Assembly (NCBI GenBank): GCA_900538555.1
Contig: UPYI01000007.1
Span: 121,201-185,200, forward strand
Direction: 5' to 3'
From: an uncultured Porphyromonadaceae bacterium
GTDB lineage: Bacteria > Bacteroidota > Bacteroidia > Bacteroidales > Barnesiellaceae
Length of the DNA: 64,000 nt
Notes under the pieces: model-generated
What the model was told of the DNA's origin: nothing
The model's input: the letters and a program-made list of their open reading frames with translations, nothing else
Databases searched by the model: none
Made by a program: the position numbers and the translations under genes
Shown here: one piece after another, positions 27,849-36,329 of the stretch
How the letters are laid out: the number at the start of each line of letters is the position of its first letter
How positions within the stretch are numbered: position 1 is the stretch's first letter

Positions 27849-28883
27849 ATGGCAGAAAAAGAACATTTGGCAGGCAAGACGATCGAAGAACTGCAAACGA
27901 TCGTGCACTCCTCGGGGTTACCCCGCTTTGCGGCAGGGCAGATCGCTTCGTGGCTTTATGTAAAGCGGGTAAAGGAAATATCCGCCATGACGAATCTTTC
28001 CAAAGCTGCCCGTGAGGCACTTTCGGAACGTTACGATGTCGGTTACCGTCCGCCTGTGGAGGCGATGCGTTCGGTCGATGGCACGGTGAAATATCTGTTT
28101 GCCGTCGATGGCGGGCACTTTGTCGAGGCGGTCTATATTCCCGACCGCGACCGTGCCACGCTATGTGTGTCGTCGCAGGTAGGCTGCAAGATGAATTGCA
28201 GCTTCTGTATGACCGGCAAACAAGGCTTTTCCCGTAGCCTGACGGCAAACGAAATATTGAACCAGATCATTTCCATACCCGAAAGCGATACGCTCACCAA
28301 CTTGGTGTTCATGGGCATGGGAGAACCGTTCGACAATACCGACGAGTTGCTGAAAGTGCTGCGCATCCTTACCGAAAAATGGGGGTTCGCGTGGAGCCCG
28401 AAACGGATTACGGTATCGACCATCGGGCACTTGAAAGGTATGAAACGTTTCCTCGACGAGAGCGACTGCCATCTGGCGATCAGCCTGCATTCGCCCTATC
28501 CGGCGGAACGGTTGTCGCTCATGCCGGTAGAGAAGGCTTTCCCGATACGCGACGTGTTGGACGTGCTGCGCCGTTACGATTTCGCGCACCAGCGCCGCCT
28601 TTCGTTCGAATACATCCTTTTTGCCGGGCACAACGACTCGTTGCAGCATGCCGACGCATTGGTGAAACTGTTGGCGGGACTGGATTGCCGGGTCAATCTG
28701 ATCCGCTTCCATGCCATTCCCGGCGTACCGTTGAAAAGTTCCGACGAACGGGCGATGGTCGCTTTCCGCGACCGGTTGAACGAAAAGGGAATTGTCAGTA
28801 CCATACGAGCCTCGCGGGGGGAAGATATTTATGCCGCATGCGGTATGCTCTCGACAGCAAAAAAGGAGGATAAACTGTCCTAA
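27849..28883 (+). CDS. rlmN: 23S rRNA/tRNA adenine-C2 methyltransferase (radical SAM)
   Basis: 344 aa. The radical-SAM cluster motif CKMNCSFC (Cys113, Cys117, Cys120) is spaced C-x3-C-x2-C, as in RlmN. GMGEPFDN (about 157-164) is the SAM-binding motif. The C-terminal AACGML supplies the conserved second methyl-carrying cysteine (about 336). The N-terminal HhH-like domain (1-90) binds RNA. The enzyme methylates A2503 in 23S rRNA and A37 in tRNAs. RlmN rather than Cfr is supported by the housekeeping context and full length. Confidence 0.93.
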   Translation: MAEKEHLAGKTIEELQTIVHSSGLPRFAAGQIASWLYVKRVKEISAMTNLSKAAREALSERYDVGYRPPVEAMRSVDGTVKYLFAVDGGHFVEAVYIPDRDRATLCVSSQVGCKMNCSFCMTGKQGFSRSLTANEILNQIISIPESDTLTNLVFMGMGEPFDNTDELLKVLRILTEKWGFAWSPKRITVSTIGHLKGMKRFLDESDCHLAISLHSPYPAERLSLMPVEKAFPIRDVLDVLRRYDFAHQRRLSFEYILFAGHNDSLQHADALVKLLAGLDCRVNLIRFHAIPGVPLKSSDERAMVAFRDRLNEKGIVSTIRASRGEDIYAACGMLSTAKKEDKLS

Positions 28884-29000
28884 ATAGAAATAAGTGGCGG
28901 CGGTACGGATATTTTTTCGGGGATAATCCGTATCTTAGTCGCTGGAAACGGCGTTGGAGCATCGGGCTGAAAGGCTGTTTCGGAAACATACAATGACGAT

Positions 29001-30095
29001 ATGGAAGAAGAACGTAAGATAAAAGTGGGCATAACCCACGGCGATATGAACGGAGTAGGGTATGAAGTGATCCTTAAAACCCTTTCCGATCCGAGAATAG
29101 TGGAATTGTGTACGCCGGTCGTGTACGGCTCGGCAAAAGTGGCATCGTATCACCGCAAGGCGCTGGATATGCCGCCGGTGACATTCAATATCGTTGCGTC
29201 GGGCGAACAGGCGGAAGATATGAAGTTGAACATGGTGAACTGTATCGAGGACGAGGTGAAGGTGGAAATCGGGAAACCGGCTGCCGCCGCCGGCGAAATG
29301 GCTTATCTCGCTTTGGAACGGGCGTGTGCCGATCTGGAAGAAGGAAAGATCGATGTCCTGCTTACGGCACCGATCAATAAACATACGATACAGTCCGACA
29401 AATTCGATTTCCCCGGACATACCGAATATCTCGAACGCCGTTTCGGCGGGGGCAAGAAGTCGTTGATGATTTTGATGAACGACTCCCTGCGTGTCGCTTT
29501 GGTGACCGGACATCTGCCGATCTCGCAGGTGGCGGAACATATCGACAAGCCCACCGTATTGCAGAAACTGCAATTGTTCAACCAGTCGCTGAAACAGGAT
29601 TTCCGGATCGTCAAACCGCGCATAGCCGTATTGTCGCTCAATCCGCATGCCGGCGATTCGGGTTTGCTGGGTACGGAGGAGAACGAGGTCATAGCCCCGG
29701 CGATCGCCGAAGCGAATAACAAGGGCATCCTCTGTTTCGGCCCTTACTCTGCCGACGGATTCTTCGGTTCGGAGCATTATAAAAAATTCGATGGCGTACT
29801 GGCAATGTACCACGATCAAGGGCTGGCACCGTTTAAGACGTTGGCGATGGAAGACGGCGTGAACTTTACTGCCGGCTTGCCGGTTGTACGTACGTCGCCC
29901 GCACACGGCACGGCTTACGATATTGCCGGGTTGAATCAGGCATCGGAAGAGTCGTTCCGCCATGCGCTTTATCTGGCATTGGATGTCTATCGCAACCGGG
30001 CGGATTATCGGAGTGCGCATGCCGCGCCGTTACGCAAGCAATATTTCGATAAGGGCGACGACAGTGTGAAACTGAAACTGGATTCGGAAGAATAA
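29001..30095 (+). CDS. pdxA: 4-hydroxythreonine-4-phosphate dehydrogenase
   Basis: 364 aa. PdxA motifs: VGITHGDMNGVGYEVILK near the N-terminus, TAPINKHTI (about 114-122), FPGHTEYLERRF (metal-binding His, about 132-143), LSLNPHAGDSGLLG, MYHDQGLAPFKTLAM (second metal His), and SPAHGTAYDIAG (third metal His). The enzyme makes 3-amino-1-hydroxyacetone phosphate in DXP-dependent pyridoxal phosphate synthesis, using NAD(P) and a divalent metal. The gene ends 11 bp before a PgpA-like gene, so it may be cotranscribed with the lipid genes that follow. Confidence 0.94.
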   Translation: MEEERKIKVGITHGDMNGVGYEVILKTLSDPRIVELCTPVVYGSAKVASYHRKALDMPPVTFNIVASGEQAEDMKLNMVNCIEDEVKVEIGKPAAAAGEMAYLALERACADLEEGKIDVLLTAPINKHTIQSDKFDFPGHTEYLERRFGGGKKSLMILMNDSLRVALVTGHLPISQVAEHIDKPTVLQKLQLFNQSLKQDFRIVKPRIAVLSLNPHAGDSGLLGTEENEVIAPAIAEANNKGILCFGPYSADGFFGSEHYKKFDGVLAMYHDQGLAPFKTLAMEDGVNFTAGLPVVRTSPAHGTAYDIAGLNQASEESFRHALYLALDVYRNRADYRSAHAAPLRKQYFDKGDDSVKLKLDSEE

Positions 30096-30106
30096 AAGCG
30101 TAAGCC

Positions 30107-30586
30107 ATGCGAGGCAAGAGATTCCATATATTCATTGCCACCGGTTTCGGGTCGGGCTTTTCGCCGTTTGCCCCGGGTACGGCTGGTGCCATTGTGGCGT
30201 GGCTTATCTGGTGGGCATTGTCGTTGGTCTGTGCCCCTGAACTCCTGTTGTGGCTCACCGTTGCATTGGTCCTGCTGTTCACCGCATTGGGCGTATGGTC
30301 GTCGGATGCGTTGGAACCGTTGTGGGGAAAAGACCCTTCGCGCATTGTGGTCGATGAGATGGTGGGAACGTGGATTGCCCTGCTGGCAGTACCGTTCGAC
30401 GGCGATTACCGGTATCTCTATGCCGTAGCGGCATGGGCGTTGTTCCGTCTGTTCGATATATTCAAACCGTTGGGCATCCGTAAAATGGAGTCGCTCAAAG
30501 GCGGTATCGGGGTTATGATGGACGACATACTGGCTGGCGTGTACAGTTTCGTCGTGTTATTGGCTGTAAGATGGTGGCTCGGGTAG
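30107..30586 (+). CDS. PgpA-like phosphatase of the inositol-lipid cluster
   Basis: 159 aa. The PgpA motifs ATGFGSGFSPFAPGTAGA (12-29), VVDEMVGTWIAL (about 83-94) and GGIGVMMDDILAGVYS (about 130-145) are visible, with about four membrane helices. PgpA normally dephosphorylates phosphatidylglycerophosphate. In this gene set, with a CDP-alcohol transferase and MIPS, the related role of phosphatidylinositol-phosphate phosphatase is the better guess, by analogy to the Bacteroides thetaiotaomicron inositol-lipid cluster. Its 3' end overlaps the GtrA-like gene by 16 nt. Confidence 0.82.
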   Translation: MRGKRFHIFIATGFGSGFSPFAPGTAGAIVAWLIWWALSLVCAPELLLWLTVALVLLFTALGVWSSDALEPLWGKDPSRIVVDEMVGTWIALLAVPFDGDYRYLYAVAAWALFRLFDIFKPLGIRKMESLKGGIGVMMDDILAGVYSFVVLLAVRWWLG

Positions 30587-31038
30587 AAACTGGCAAACGG
30601 AACGGTTGGCACGAAATAGTCACCTTTCTGAAAGCGCAGGCTTCGTCGTTGCTGGCGACAGCCGTCGATTTCGGTGTGACCGTCCTGCTGGCGAACCTGT
30701 TCGGCATCTATTACGTGTATGCCACGTTTATCGGGGCGTTGTCGGGCGGATGTGTGAACTGTGCAGTGAATTATAAATGGACCTTTCGCTGCCGCGACAC
30801 CAAAAAGAGCCATGTGGCATTGAAATATATGTTGGTGTGGGCAGGCAGCATCGCCCTGAATACGTACGGCACCTACCTGCTGACCGAAGCCCTTGTCGCA
30901 GGGGCGGGGGCAGGCGGGAATATCTATATCGTCGCTAAAATGGCGGTAGCGATTCTGGTAGCCTGTTTCTGGAACTATCTGCTGCAACGCTGTTTCGTGT
31001 TCCGGAATGTTCATATCTTGAAAAGCATAAAAAAATAA
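30571..31038 (+). CDS. GtrA-like membrane protein
   Basis: 155 aa from the ATG at 30571, overlapping the previous gene. Four membrane helices with the GtrA pattern (SSLLATAVDFGVTVLLANLFG, about 24-44, given here by its core ATAVDFGVTVL; NCAVNYKWTFR near 68-78; CFWNYLLQRCFVFRN near the C-terminus). GtrA proteins often help flip polyprenyl-linked sugars or accompany glycosyltransferases. Here it lies in the inositol-lipid operon, where a role in lipid or headgroup handling is possible but unproven. Confidence 0.82.
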   Translation: MVARVETGKRNGWHEIVTFLKAQASSLLATAVDFGVTVLLANLFGIYYVYATFIGALSGGCVNCAVNYKWTFRCRDTKKSHVALKYMLVWAGSIALNTYGTYLLTEALVAGAGAGGNIYIVAKMAVAILVACFWNYLLQRCFVFRNVHILKSIKK

Positions 31039-31043
31039 TCGTT

Positions 31044-31712
31044 ATGAAATTTAGAGACTGGGGACAACAGATGATTTATAAAATAATCAATCCCCTTGTG
31101 CGCGGAATGATCAAGGTGGGAATCACTCCCAATTTTATTACCACCACCGGATTTGTATTGAACGTAGTGGCGGCTGCCTATCTGGTTTACGGCGGATTGT
31201 ATGGAGCCGCAGGCGATTACTCGTATATCGGCTGGGGCGGGGCAATCATCCTGTTTGCCGGGCTGTTCGATATGATGGACGGACAAGTGGCGCGTATCGG
31301 AAACCTGAGTTCGACGTTCGGTGCATTGTACGATTCGGTACTCGACCGGTACAGCGAATTGGTATCGTTTTTCGGTATCTGCTCGTATCTGATGTTGCAG
31401 GGATATGCCGTTGAGGCGATTATCGCTTTTCTGGCATTGCTCGGCTCGTTGATGGTCAGCTATGTGCGTGCCCGTGCCGAAGGGTTGGGCATCGAATGTA
31501 AAATCGGATTCATGCAGCGTCCCGAACGGGTGATCGTCACCAGTGTCGGTGCGATAGCCTGCGGTGTCGCCGCCCGTTGTATGGGAGCGGATCCGGCATT
31601 CGATCCGATGTATATCTTTACGGTAGCGATTGCCTTTGTCGCTTTGTTCTCCAACATTACGGCGTTCGCCCGTATTCGCCATTGCCGCAAGTCGTTGCAA
31701 AAGAAAGCATAA
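31044..31712 (+). CDS. CDP-alcohol phosphatidyltransferase (probable PI-phosphate synthase)
   Basis: 222 aa integral membrane protein. The family motif D-x2-D-G-x2-A-R-x8-G-x3-D-x3-D is present in FDMMDGQVARIGNLSSTFG followed by ALYDSVLDRYSE (about residues 74-104), with all catalytic Asp residues. It transfers a phosphatidyl group from CDP-diacylglycerol to an alcohol. With myo-inositol-phosphate synthase nearby the acceptor is probably inositol-3-phosphate, giving phosphatidylinositol phosphate, as shown for the B. thetaiotaomicron counterpart. The gene lies 5 bp after the GtrA gene and 1 bp before the PAP2 gene. Confidence 0.85.
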   Translation: MKFRDWGQQMIYKIINPLVRGMIKVGITPNFITTTGFVLNVVAAAYLVYGGLYGAAGDYSYIGWGGAIILFAGLFDMMDGQVARIGNLSSTFGALYDSVLDRYSELVSFFGICSYLMLQGYAVEAIIAFLALLGSLMVSYVRARAEGLGIECKIGFMQRPERVIVTSVGAIACGVAARCMGADPAFDPMYIFTVAIAFVALFSNITAFARIRHCRKSLQKKA

Positions 31713-31713
31713 G

Positions 31714-32649
31714 ATGAAGATGTCCGTAAAATTGCCTTCCCGCCGCGAAACGACACTCGTGCTGCTCCTTTCCGCTCTCTATCTGGGGCTGACAGCGGCA
31801 TTTGTCGGGTTGCGGGTCGAGCATGTATTGCTTATCGTGCTTTACAATGCCCTTTTCTTCGGCAGCGAGTTTACCCGCAAACTGGCGGTGGCATTGTTGC
31901 CGTTCGCTATTTTCGGAGCTTCGTACGACTGGATGCGCGTATATCCGAATTATGAAGTGAACCCGATCGACGTCGCCGGTGTTTATACGTTGGAAAAAAG
32001 TTGGTTCGGCGTGACGGACGGCGGGCTCCGCGTTACGCTTTGCGAATATTTTGCGCAGCACCATTGTGCGATCGTCGATTTTCTGGCAGGTATTTTTTAT
32101 CTCTGCTGGGTCCCCGTGCCGATCGCATTCGGTGTGTGGCTTTATTTTGCGAAACGGCGCGAAGTCTATTTGCGGTTTGCGATAGTCTTTCTGTTCGTCA
32201 ATCTGATCGGGTTCGCAGGCTATTATATCCATCCGGCGGCACCGCCGTGGTATGTGGCGCAGTACGGGCTGGAACCGATTCTGAACACGCCGGGCAGTAC
32301 GGCTGGGCTGGGACGTTTCGACGAGTTGGTCGGCATGAACATCTTCGGGTCGATCTATACACGCAACTCCAATGTGTTTGCCGCCATACCGTCGCTGCAC
32401 TCTGCCTACATGTTAGTGACGCTCTACTATGCCATTGTGAACCGGAGCGACAAATGGGTGATCGCCCTTTTTTCAGTGATCCTTGTCGGCATCTGGTTTA
32501 CGGCGATTTACAGCTCGCACCACTACCTGATAGATGTCTTGCTGGGTATCGGTTGTGCCTTGTCGGGCATATTGATCTTTGAAAAAGGTATTATGAAAAT
32601 ACCGGCATTCCGGCGGTTTTTCGGAACATACCTCGCTTATATCGAATAA
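31714..32649 (+). CDS. PAP2/AUR1-like inositol phosphorylceramide synthase
   Basis: 311 aa from the ATG at 31714 (MKMSVK), one base after the previous stop; longer readings overlap that gene. Polytopic, with FVNLIGFAGYYIHPAAPPWY, the catalytic AAIPSLHSAYMLV (His in SLH) and YSSHHYLIDVLLG (His and Asp), the C2 and C3 motifs of PAP2-type IPC synthases such as yeast Aur1. It would move phosphoinositol from PI to ceramide, giving inositol phosphorylceramide; Bacteroidetes make sphingolipids, so the acceptor exists. It is the last gene of the tight pgpA-gtrA-cdpA-like operon. Confidence 0.82.
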   Translation: MKMSVKLPSRRETTLVLLLSALYLGLTAAFVGLRVEHVLLIVLYNALFFGSEFTRKLAVALLPFAIFGASYDWMRVYPNYEVNPIDVAGVYTLEKSWFGVTDGGLRVTLCEYFAQHHCAIVDFLAGIFYLCWVPVPIAFGVWLYFAKRREVYLRFAIVFLFVNLIGFAGYYIHPAAPPWYVAQYGLEPILNTPGSTAGLGRFDELVGMNIFGSIYTRNSNVFAAIPSLHSAYMLVTLYYAIVNRSDKWVIALFSVILVGIWFTAIYSSHHYLIDVLLGIGCALSGILIFEKGIMKIPAFRRFFGTYLAYIE

Positions 32650-32673
32650 AAGATTTGCGATTTGTTCATTTTT

Positions 32674-32816
32674 ATGCACCATTTCTCGCCTCGGCATAGC
32701 CCGAACAAGTTCGGCTCTGCTCTCGGTTTATCGAAAACGTTCATTATCATGCACCTTTTCTCGCCTCGGCATAGCCTGAACAAGTTCGGCTCTGCCCTCG
32801 GCTAATCGAAAACGTT
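32674..32816 (+). repeat. two tandem R1-B repeats
   Basis: Units at 32674-32741 and 32749-32816 differ in a few bases (CTCGGTTTATCG against CTCGGCTAATCG; GCATAGCCCGAAC against GCATAGCCTGAAC). Both are promoterless R1-B. Confidence 0.8.
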
Positions 32817-33262
32817 CGATTTTAAGAAAACTTTTTGGAGATATTTTTGTTAAACTTTCGGACGGAGGTGTAACTATACGTTAAAAAGCCCGGCATCCCC
32901 AGGCTTTTATATTACCGATAGTTCTCTCTTGGGATAGAAAATAAGAACAAAAGAACACATGAAGTTTGCATCTTTTATTTAAATTTGTAAGATAGTTATG
33001 GCACTCACTATCGGGTGGAGACCCGCAGTTGGAATTTGTATGAAAAGTACCATGGAATCGAATTGTCCTGTATCGGTTTTTTATAGCGTGTTCCCGTTTC
33101 CGGTGCGATTGCACATCGGTAACGACCGGGTGGGTAACCGGCAGGATATTTTCCCGAAACTTTTCAGATGCCGGAATTTGTAAAAACAATTCTTTTCGTA
33201 ACAAAGAAGCGAGGAAAGAAAAAACGATAAAATCAAATACTTATTCTTTTAAGAAAAAAATT
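32817..33262 (+). other. leader/intergenic region upstream of the MIPS gene
   Basis: A -7-like box TAAATTTG lies at about 32981-32988, followed by a possible 270-nt 5' leader with a small hairpin (GGGTGGAGACCCGC, near 33013). A 61-codon frame (32998-33183) exists but does not look like protein. Nothing else is recognisable. Confidence 0.35.
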
Positions 33263-34561
33263 ATGGAAAAGATTAATGTAAAGAAAGCGGAAGGGAAACT
33301 GGGTGTTCTCGTTGTCGGCGTCGGTGGTGCGGTGGCATCTACCTTTGTTGTCGGTACGTTAGCAGTAAGAAAAGGTTTGGCTCAGCCGATCGGTTCTGTT
33401 ACGCAACTCTCTAAAATCAGATTGGGAGAGGGCGCCGATAAGCGTACTCCGAAAATCAAGGATGTGATTCCTTTGGCTAAACTGGACGATATAGTATTCG
33501 GTGGTTGGGATATTTTTGAAGATAATGTATATGAAGCTGCCAAACATGCCGCAGTGCTGAACGACAAAGACCTCGATGGCGTGAAAGACGAGCTGGTGGC
33601 TATCAAGCCGATGAAAGCCGCTTTCCATCAGGACTATGTGAAACGTCTGCATGGCACGTGGGTGAAACAAGCCGCTACGAAATGGGACATGATGTTGCAG
33701 ATAAAAGAGGACATCGCCAATTTCAAAAAAGCAAATAACTGCGATCGCGTAGTTGTAATCTGGGCTGCTTCGACCGAAGTGTATATCCCGATGGGCGAAG
33801 TCCACAAAGACTTGGCAAAATTCGAGCAGGCAATGAAAGACAACAGCCCCGAAATCGCTCCGAGTATGTTGTATGCCTATGCCGCTATCTCCTCCGGCGT
33901 TCCTTTCATCAACGGTGCTCCGGCATTGACGGTGGATATGCCCGCTATCTGGGAACTCGCAGCCAAACATGTAGTGCCTATCTGCGGTAAGGATTTCAAG
34001 ACCGGACAAACGATGATGAAAACCGTTCTCTCTCCGATGTTGAGAACCCGTATGCTCGGTCTGAACGGTTGGTTCTCTACCAACATCTTGGGTAACCGCG
34101 ACGGCGAAGTGCTCGACGATCCCGATTCGTTCAAGACCAAAGAAGTTTCCAAACTGTCGGTTATCGACACGATTCTGCGTGGCGAGGATTATCCCGAACT
34201 GTACAGCAATATGTATCATAAAGTACGTATCAACTACTATCCTCCGCGTGGCGACAACAAGGAAGGCTGGGATAACATCGACATCGTGGGCTGGATGGGC
34301 TATCCGATGCAGTTGAAAGTCGATTTCCTCTGCCGCGACTCGATCTTGGCAGCTCCGCTCTGTCTGGACTTGGTATTGCTTACCGACCTCGCAAGCCGTT
34401 GCGGATTCTCCGGCATACAGACTTGGCTGTCGTTCTATTTCAAGAGCCCGATGCACGATTTCGAACACGAACCCGAGCACGACCTGTTCACTCAGAACGT
34501 GATGCTGCGTAACAAACTGCGCGAGATTATCGGTGAGAAACCGCTCGGATACATGGATTGA
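33263..34561 (+). CDS. myo-inositol-1(3)-phosphate synthase
   Basis: 432 aa. The N-terminal Rossmann motif GVLVVGVGGAVASTF (about 12-26) binds NAD; the catalytic core has SMLYAYAAISSGVPFINGAP (about 210-230, given by its core YAAISSGVPFINGAP), KDFKTGQTMMKT and GLNGWFSTNILGNRDG, all typical of MIPS. It converts glucose-6-phosphate to inositol-3-phosphate, the first step of de novo inositol synthesis, in the cytoplasm. It lies 0.6 kb downstream of the lipid-synthesis operon; together they make phosphatidylinositol and inositol sphingolipids. It ends with a clear terminator. Confidence 0.94.
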   Translation: MEKINVKKAEGKLGVLVVGVGGAVASTFVVGTLAVRKGLAQPIGSVTQLSKIRLGEGADKRTPKIKDVIPLAKLDDIVFGGWDIFEDNVYEAAKHAAVLNDKDLDGVKDELVAIKPMKAAFHQDYVKRLHGTWVKQAATKWDMMLQIKEDIANFKKANNCDRVVVIWAASTEVYIPMGEVHKDLAKFEQAMKDNSPEIAPSMLYAYAAISSGVPFINGAPALTVDMPAIWELAAKHVVPICGKDFKTGQTMMKTVLSPMLRTRMLGLNGWFSTNILGNRDGEVLDDPDSFKTKEVSKLSVIDTILRGEDYPELYSNMYHKVRINYYPPRGDNKEGWDNIDIVGWMGYPMQLKVDFLCRDSILAAPLCLDLVLLTDLASRCGFSGIQTWLSFYFKSPMHDFEHEPEHDLFTQNVMLRNKLREIIGEKPLGYMD

Positions 34562-34583
34562 TCTGAATTAAACAATTAACGAT

Positions 34584-34622
34584 AAGGGGGGATCGAAAGC
34601 AAATTTTCGATACCCCCCTTTT
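34584..34622 (+). terminator. terminator of the MIPS gene (R2 hairpin)
   Basis: AAGGGGGGATCGAAA pairs with TTTTCGATACCCCCCTT, a near perfect stem, followed by TTAAT. The R2 flank begins directly behind it. Confidence 0.75.
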
Positions 34623-34629
34623 AATGTAT

Positions 34630-34740
34630 AATGGAATGGTTGGAAGGCAAGGCGCAGAGGTTGAGGACGACAGGAGTTTACAGTTGTAAAAACGATTGGG
34701 TACGGATTCCGATGACCGTGCAGCCGATTAGCCGGCAGGG
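34630..34740 (+). repeat. R2 repeat flank
   Basis: Contains AAGGCAAGGCGCAGAGGTTG, ACGACAGGAGTTTAC and CGGATTCCGATGACCGTGCA, which match the R2 copies at 21.5 and 46.5 kb with substitutions. No gene is seen between 34,562 and 34,792. Confidence 0.6.
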
Positions 34741-34792
34741 CATACCTTTTTTTCATGCCGGAGCGGGAGTGCAAGTACGATACGCCGATTGT

Positions 34793-36328
34793 TCAGAACA
34801 GGAAGGAGAGGACTACCGATGCGCAGTTTCGGTCGATCCCTGTTTTATACCGACCATACGACCATCCTCCCCGGCATTGCAATACATATCCCGACGTGAT
34901 GCGGTAGGCATACGACAGTCCGATCTGAAATTCGGCAAACTCCGACGATAGATTGCGGTAGTCGTACTGCCACACCGGTGTCAGCACCGGATCGGTTTCG
35001 CCGTCTTCCGTAAAATAGAGTTCGGAGTGTGGCGAAGAGTCGTATCGGGCTTCGAGGTCGATACGCCACACCGACCGTTTCAGCCTCATCGAAAGATAAG
35101 CCGACAGATCGGCTCCGATGCGGCAGATCGTCATTTGTCGTTTGGGGTAGGTGTATCTGCTTTCCGCATGGGAGAAATAGATATGCGGTTGTACGGCGAA
35201 AGAGAATCCGTGCCGCAATGCCGTTTCGTAGAATCCCGACAAGGCGATCTGCCTATGGATTGCCTTGTATTGGTCTGCCGATGCGATCTGCGGGTAGACA
35301 TTGCCGACCGCGTCGCCGAAAATATGTTCTGTCCCGGTGTGGTCGGAGAACACCGCATCCGATGCGATACCCCAAGCCGAACGGCTTGAAACCTGCGTTT
35401 TGTAGCCAACCTCTCCCCGGTATTCGTATTCCGCGACGGAAGCCATCGGCAGTTCGTTGAGCGAGGAGATGATCTTTTCGAACGAGAAGCGGCGGAACGA
35501 GCCTGTGGCTCTCCAACCCGATATTCCTTTCGGATGTATTCCGAGGTCGCCGCCCCATTTATATCCGTTGTAATACGTATCGCAATGGTTTCCGGCGAAC
35601 CGGACGTAGTGTGTCGCCAACCCGGTGAGATGGTACACTTTCGATGCCCCCAGTTCGCTGTAAAACTTGATTTCGTTGCTCTGTTTGTATTTTTCGCCCC
35701 ATAATCCGATATCGAGCGAATAGTCGTTGCCCACGAGGAGCGAACCTCCTAATGCCAGCGACAGGTCGGAGGTCACGTTTTTCGGGCGAGGGTCTATACC
35801 CCGGTAAGCGATAGCGGCGCGGTACGACAATTGCGCTCCCCACGAGAAGCGTCCGGAGCGTCCGGCATAACCGCCGGCAAACGAGTAATTCTCCTGTTGG
35901 AGGTCGCCGCCCACCGAATCTGCCATCAGGTACGGATAAAGCAGCTCGCTGTCGGAGGTCTCGTTCCATTTCACGTTCCGGATGCGGGCATTGTCGTATC
36001 CGGCATTTCCCCACAATACGTATGTCTTACGTCGAAGATACGATTCGGCATTGAACGAAAACCGGTCGCCGCCGTCACCCTTCTCCGGCAGATATGCCCG
36101 GTTTTCGTTCCGATAATGCCATCCGGCGGAAACATCGGTCAGCGAATACTCTTGCCGGTCGTACCGGGCGGCGGGGTTGGCATAAACTTCGCCGGCAAAC
36201 CGTTGCAGATACGATTCGTCGCGCCATATCCTGTCTTGTATTCCGGACGGTATCGTGTCGGGAAAACAGGCAACCGGAACAGTGATGCCGGCAAGCAGGA
36301 ACGGTATGCGCAATAAAAATCGTTTCAT
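34793..36328 (-). CDS. outer-membrane beta-barrel protein (DUF6850-like)
   Basis: 511 aa with a signal peptide (about 1-23). The mature protein is a long series of amphipathic beta strands with Tyr/Trp/Arg-rich turns (LTDVSAGWHYRNENRAYLP, LEARYDSSPHSELYF), ending in the outer-membrane-type strand ASVVLSFLF. It follows DUF4876-like lipoprotein and TonB-receptor genes in one operon (the gap to the lipoprotein gene is 1 bp). This trio is common in Bacteroidales and I recognise the barrel as DUF6850-like from that context. The role in uptake is inferred. Confidence 0.75.
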   Translation of the reverse strand: MKRFLLRIPFLLAGITVPVACFPDTIPSGIQDRIWRDESYLQRFAGEVYANPAARYDRQEYSLTDVSAGWHYRNENRAYLPEKGDGGDRFSFNAESYLRRKTYVLWGNAGYDNARIRNVKWNETSDSELLYPYLMADSVGGDLQQENYSFAGGYAGRSGRFSWGAQLSYRAAIAYRGIDPRPKNVTSDLSLALGGSLLVGNDYSLDIGLWGEKYKQSNEIKFYSELGASKVYHLTGLATHYVRFAGNHCDTYYNGYKWGGDLGIHPKGISGWRATGSFRRFSFEKIISSLNELPMASVAEYEYRGEVGYKTQVSSRSAWGIASDAVFSDHTGTEHIFGDAVGNVYPQIASADQYKAIHRQIALSGFYETALRHGFSFAVQPHIYFSHAESRYTYPKRQMTICRIGADLSAYLSMRLKRSVWRIDLEARYDSSPHSELYFTEDGETDPVLTPVWQYDYRNLSSEFAEFQIGLSYAYRITSGYVLQCRGGWSYGRYKTGIDRNCASVVLSFLF

Positions 36329-36329
36329 A

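Noticed and set aside
25576..28248. 890-aa open frame antisense to ppiD and rlmN
   Set aside because: It spans two real genes and their terminator; composition is typical of reversed coding sequence.
32998..33183. 61-aa open frame before the MIPS gene
   Set aside because: No homology is recognised and the composition is not protein-like; kept only as part of the leader.
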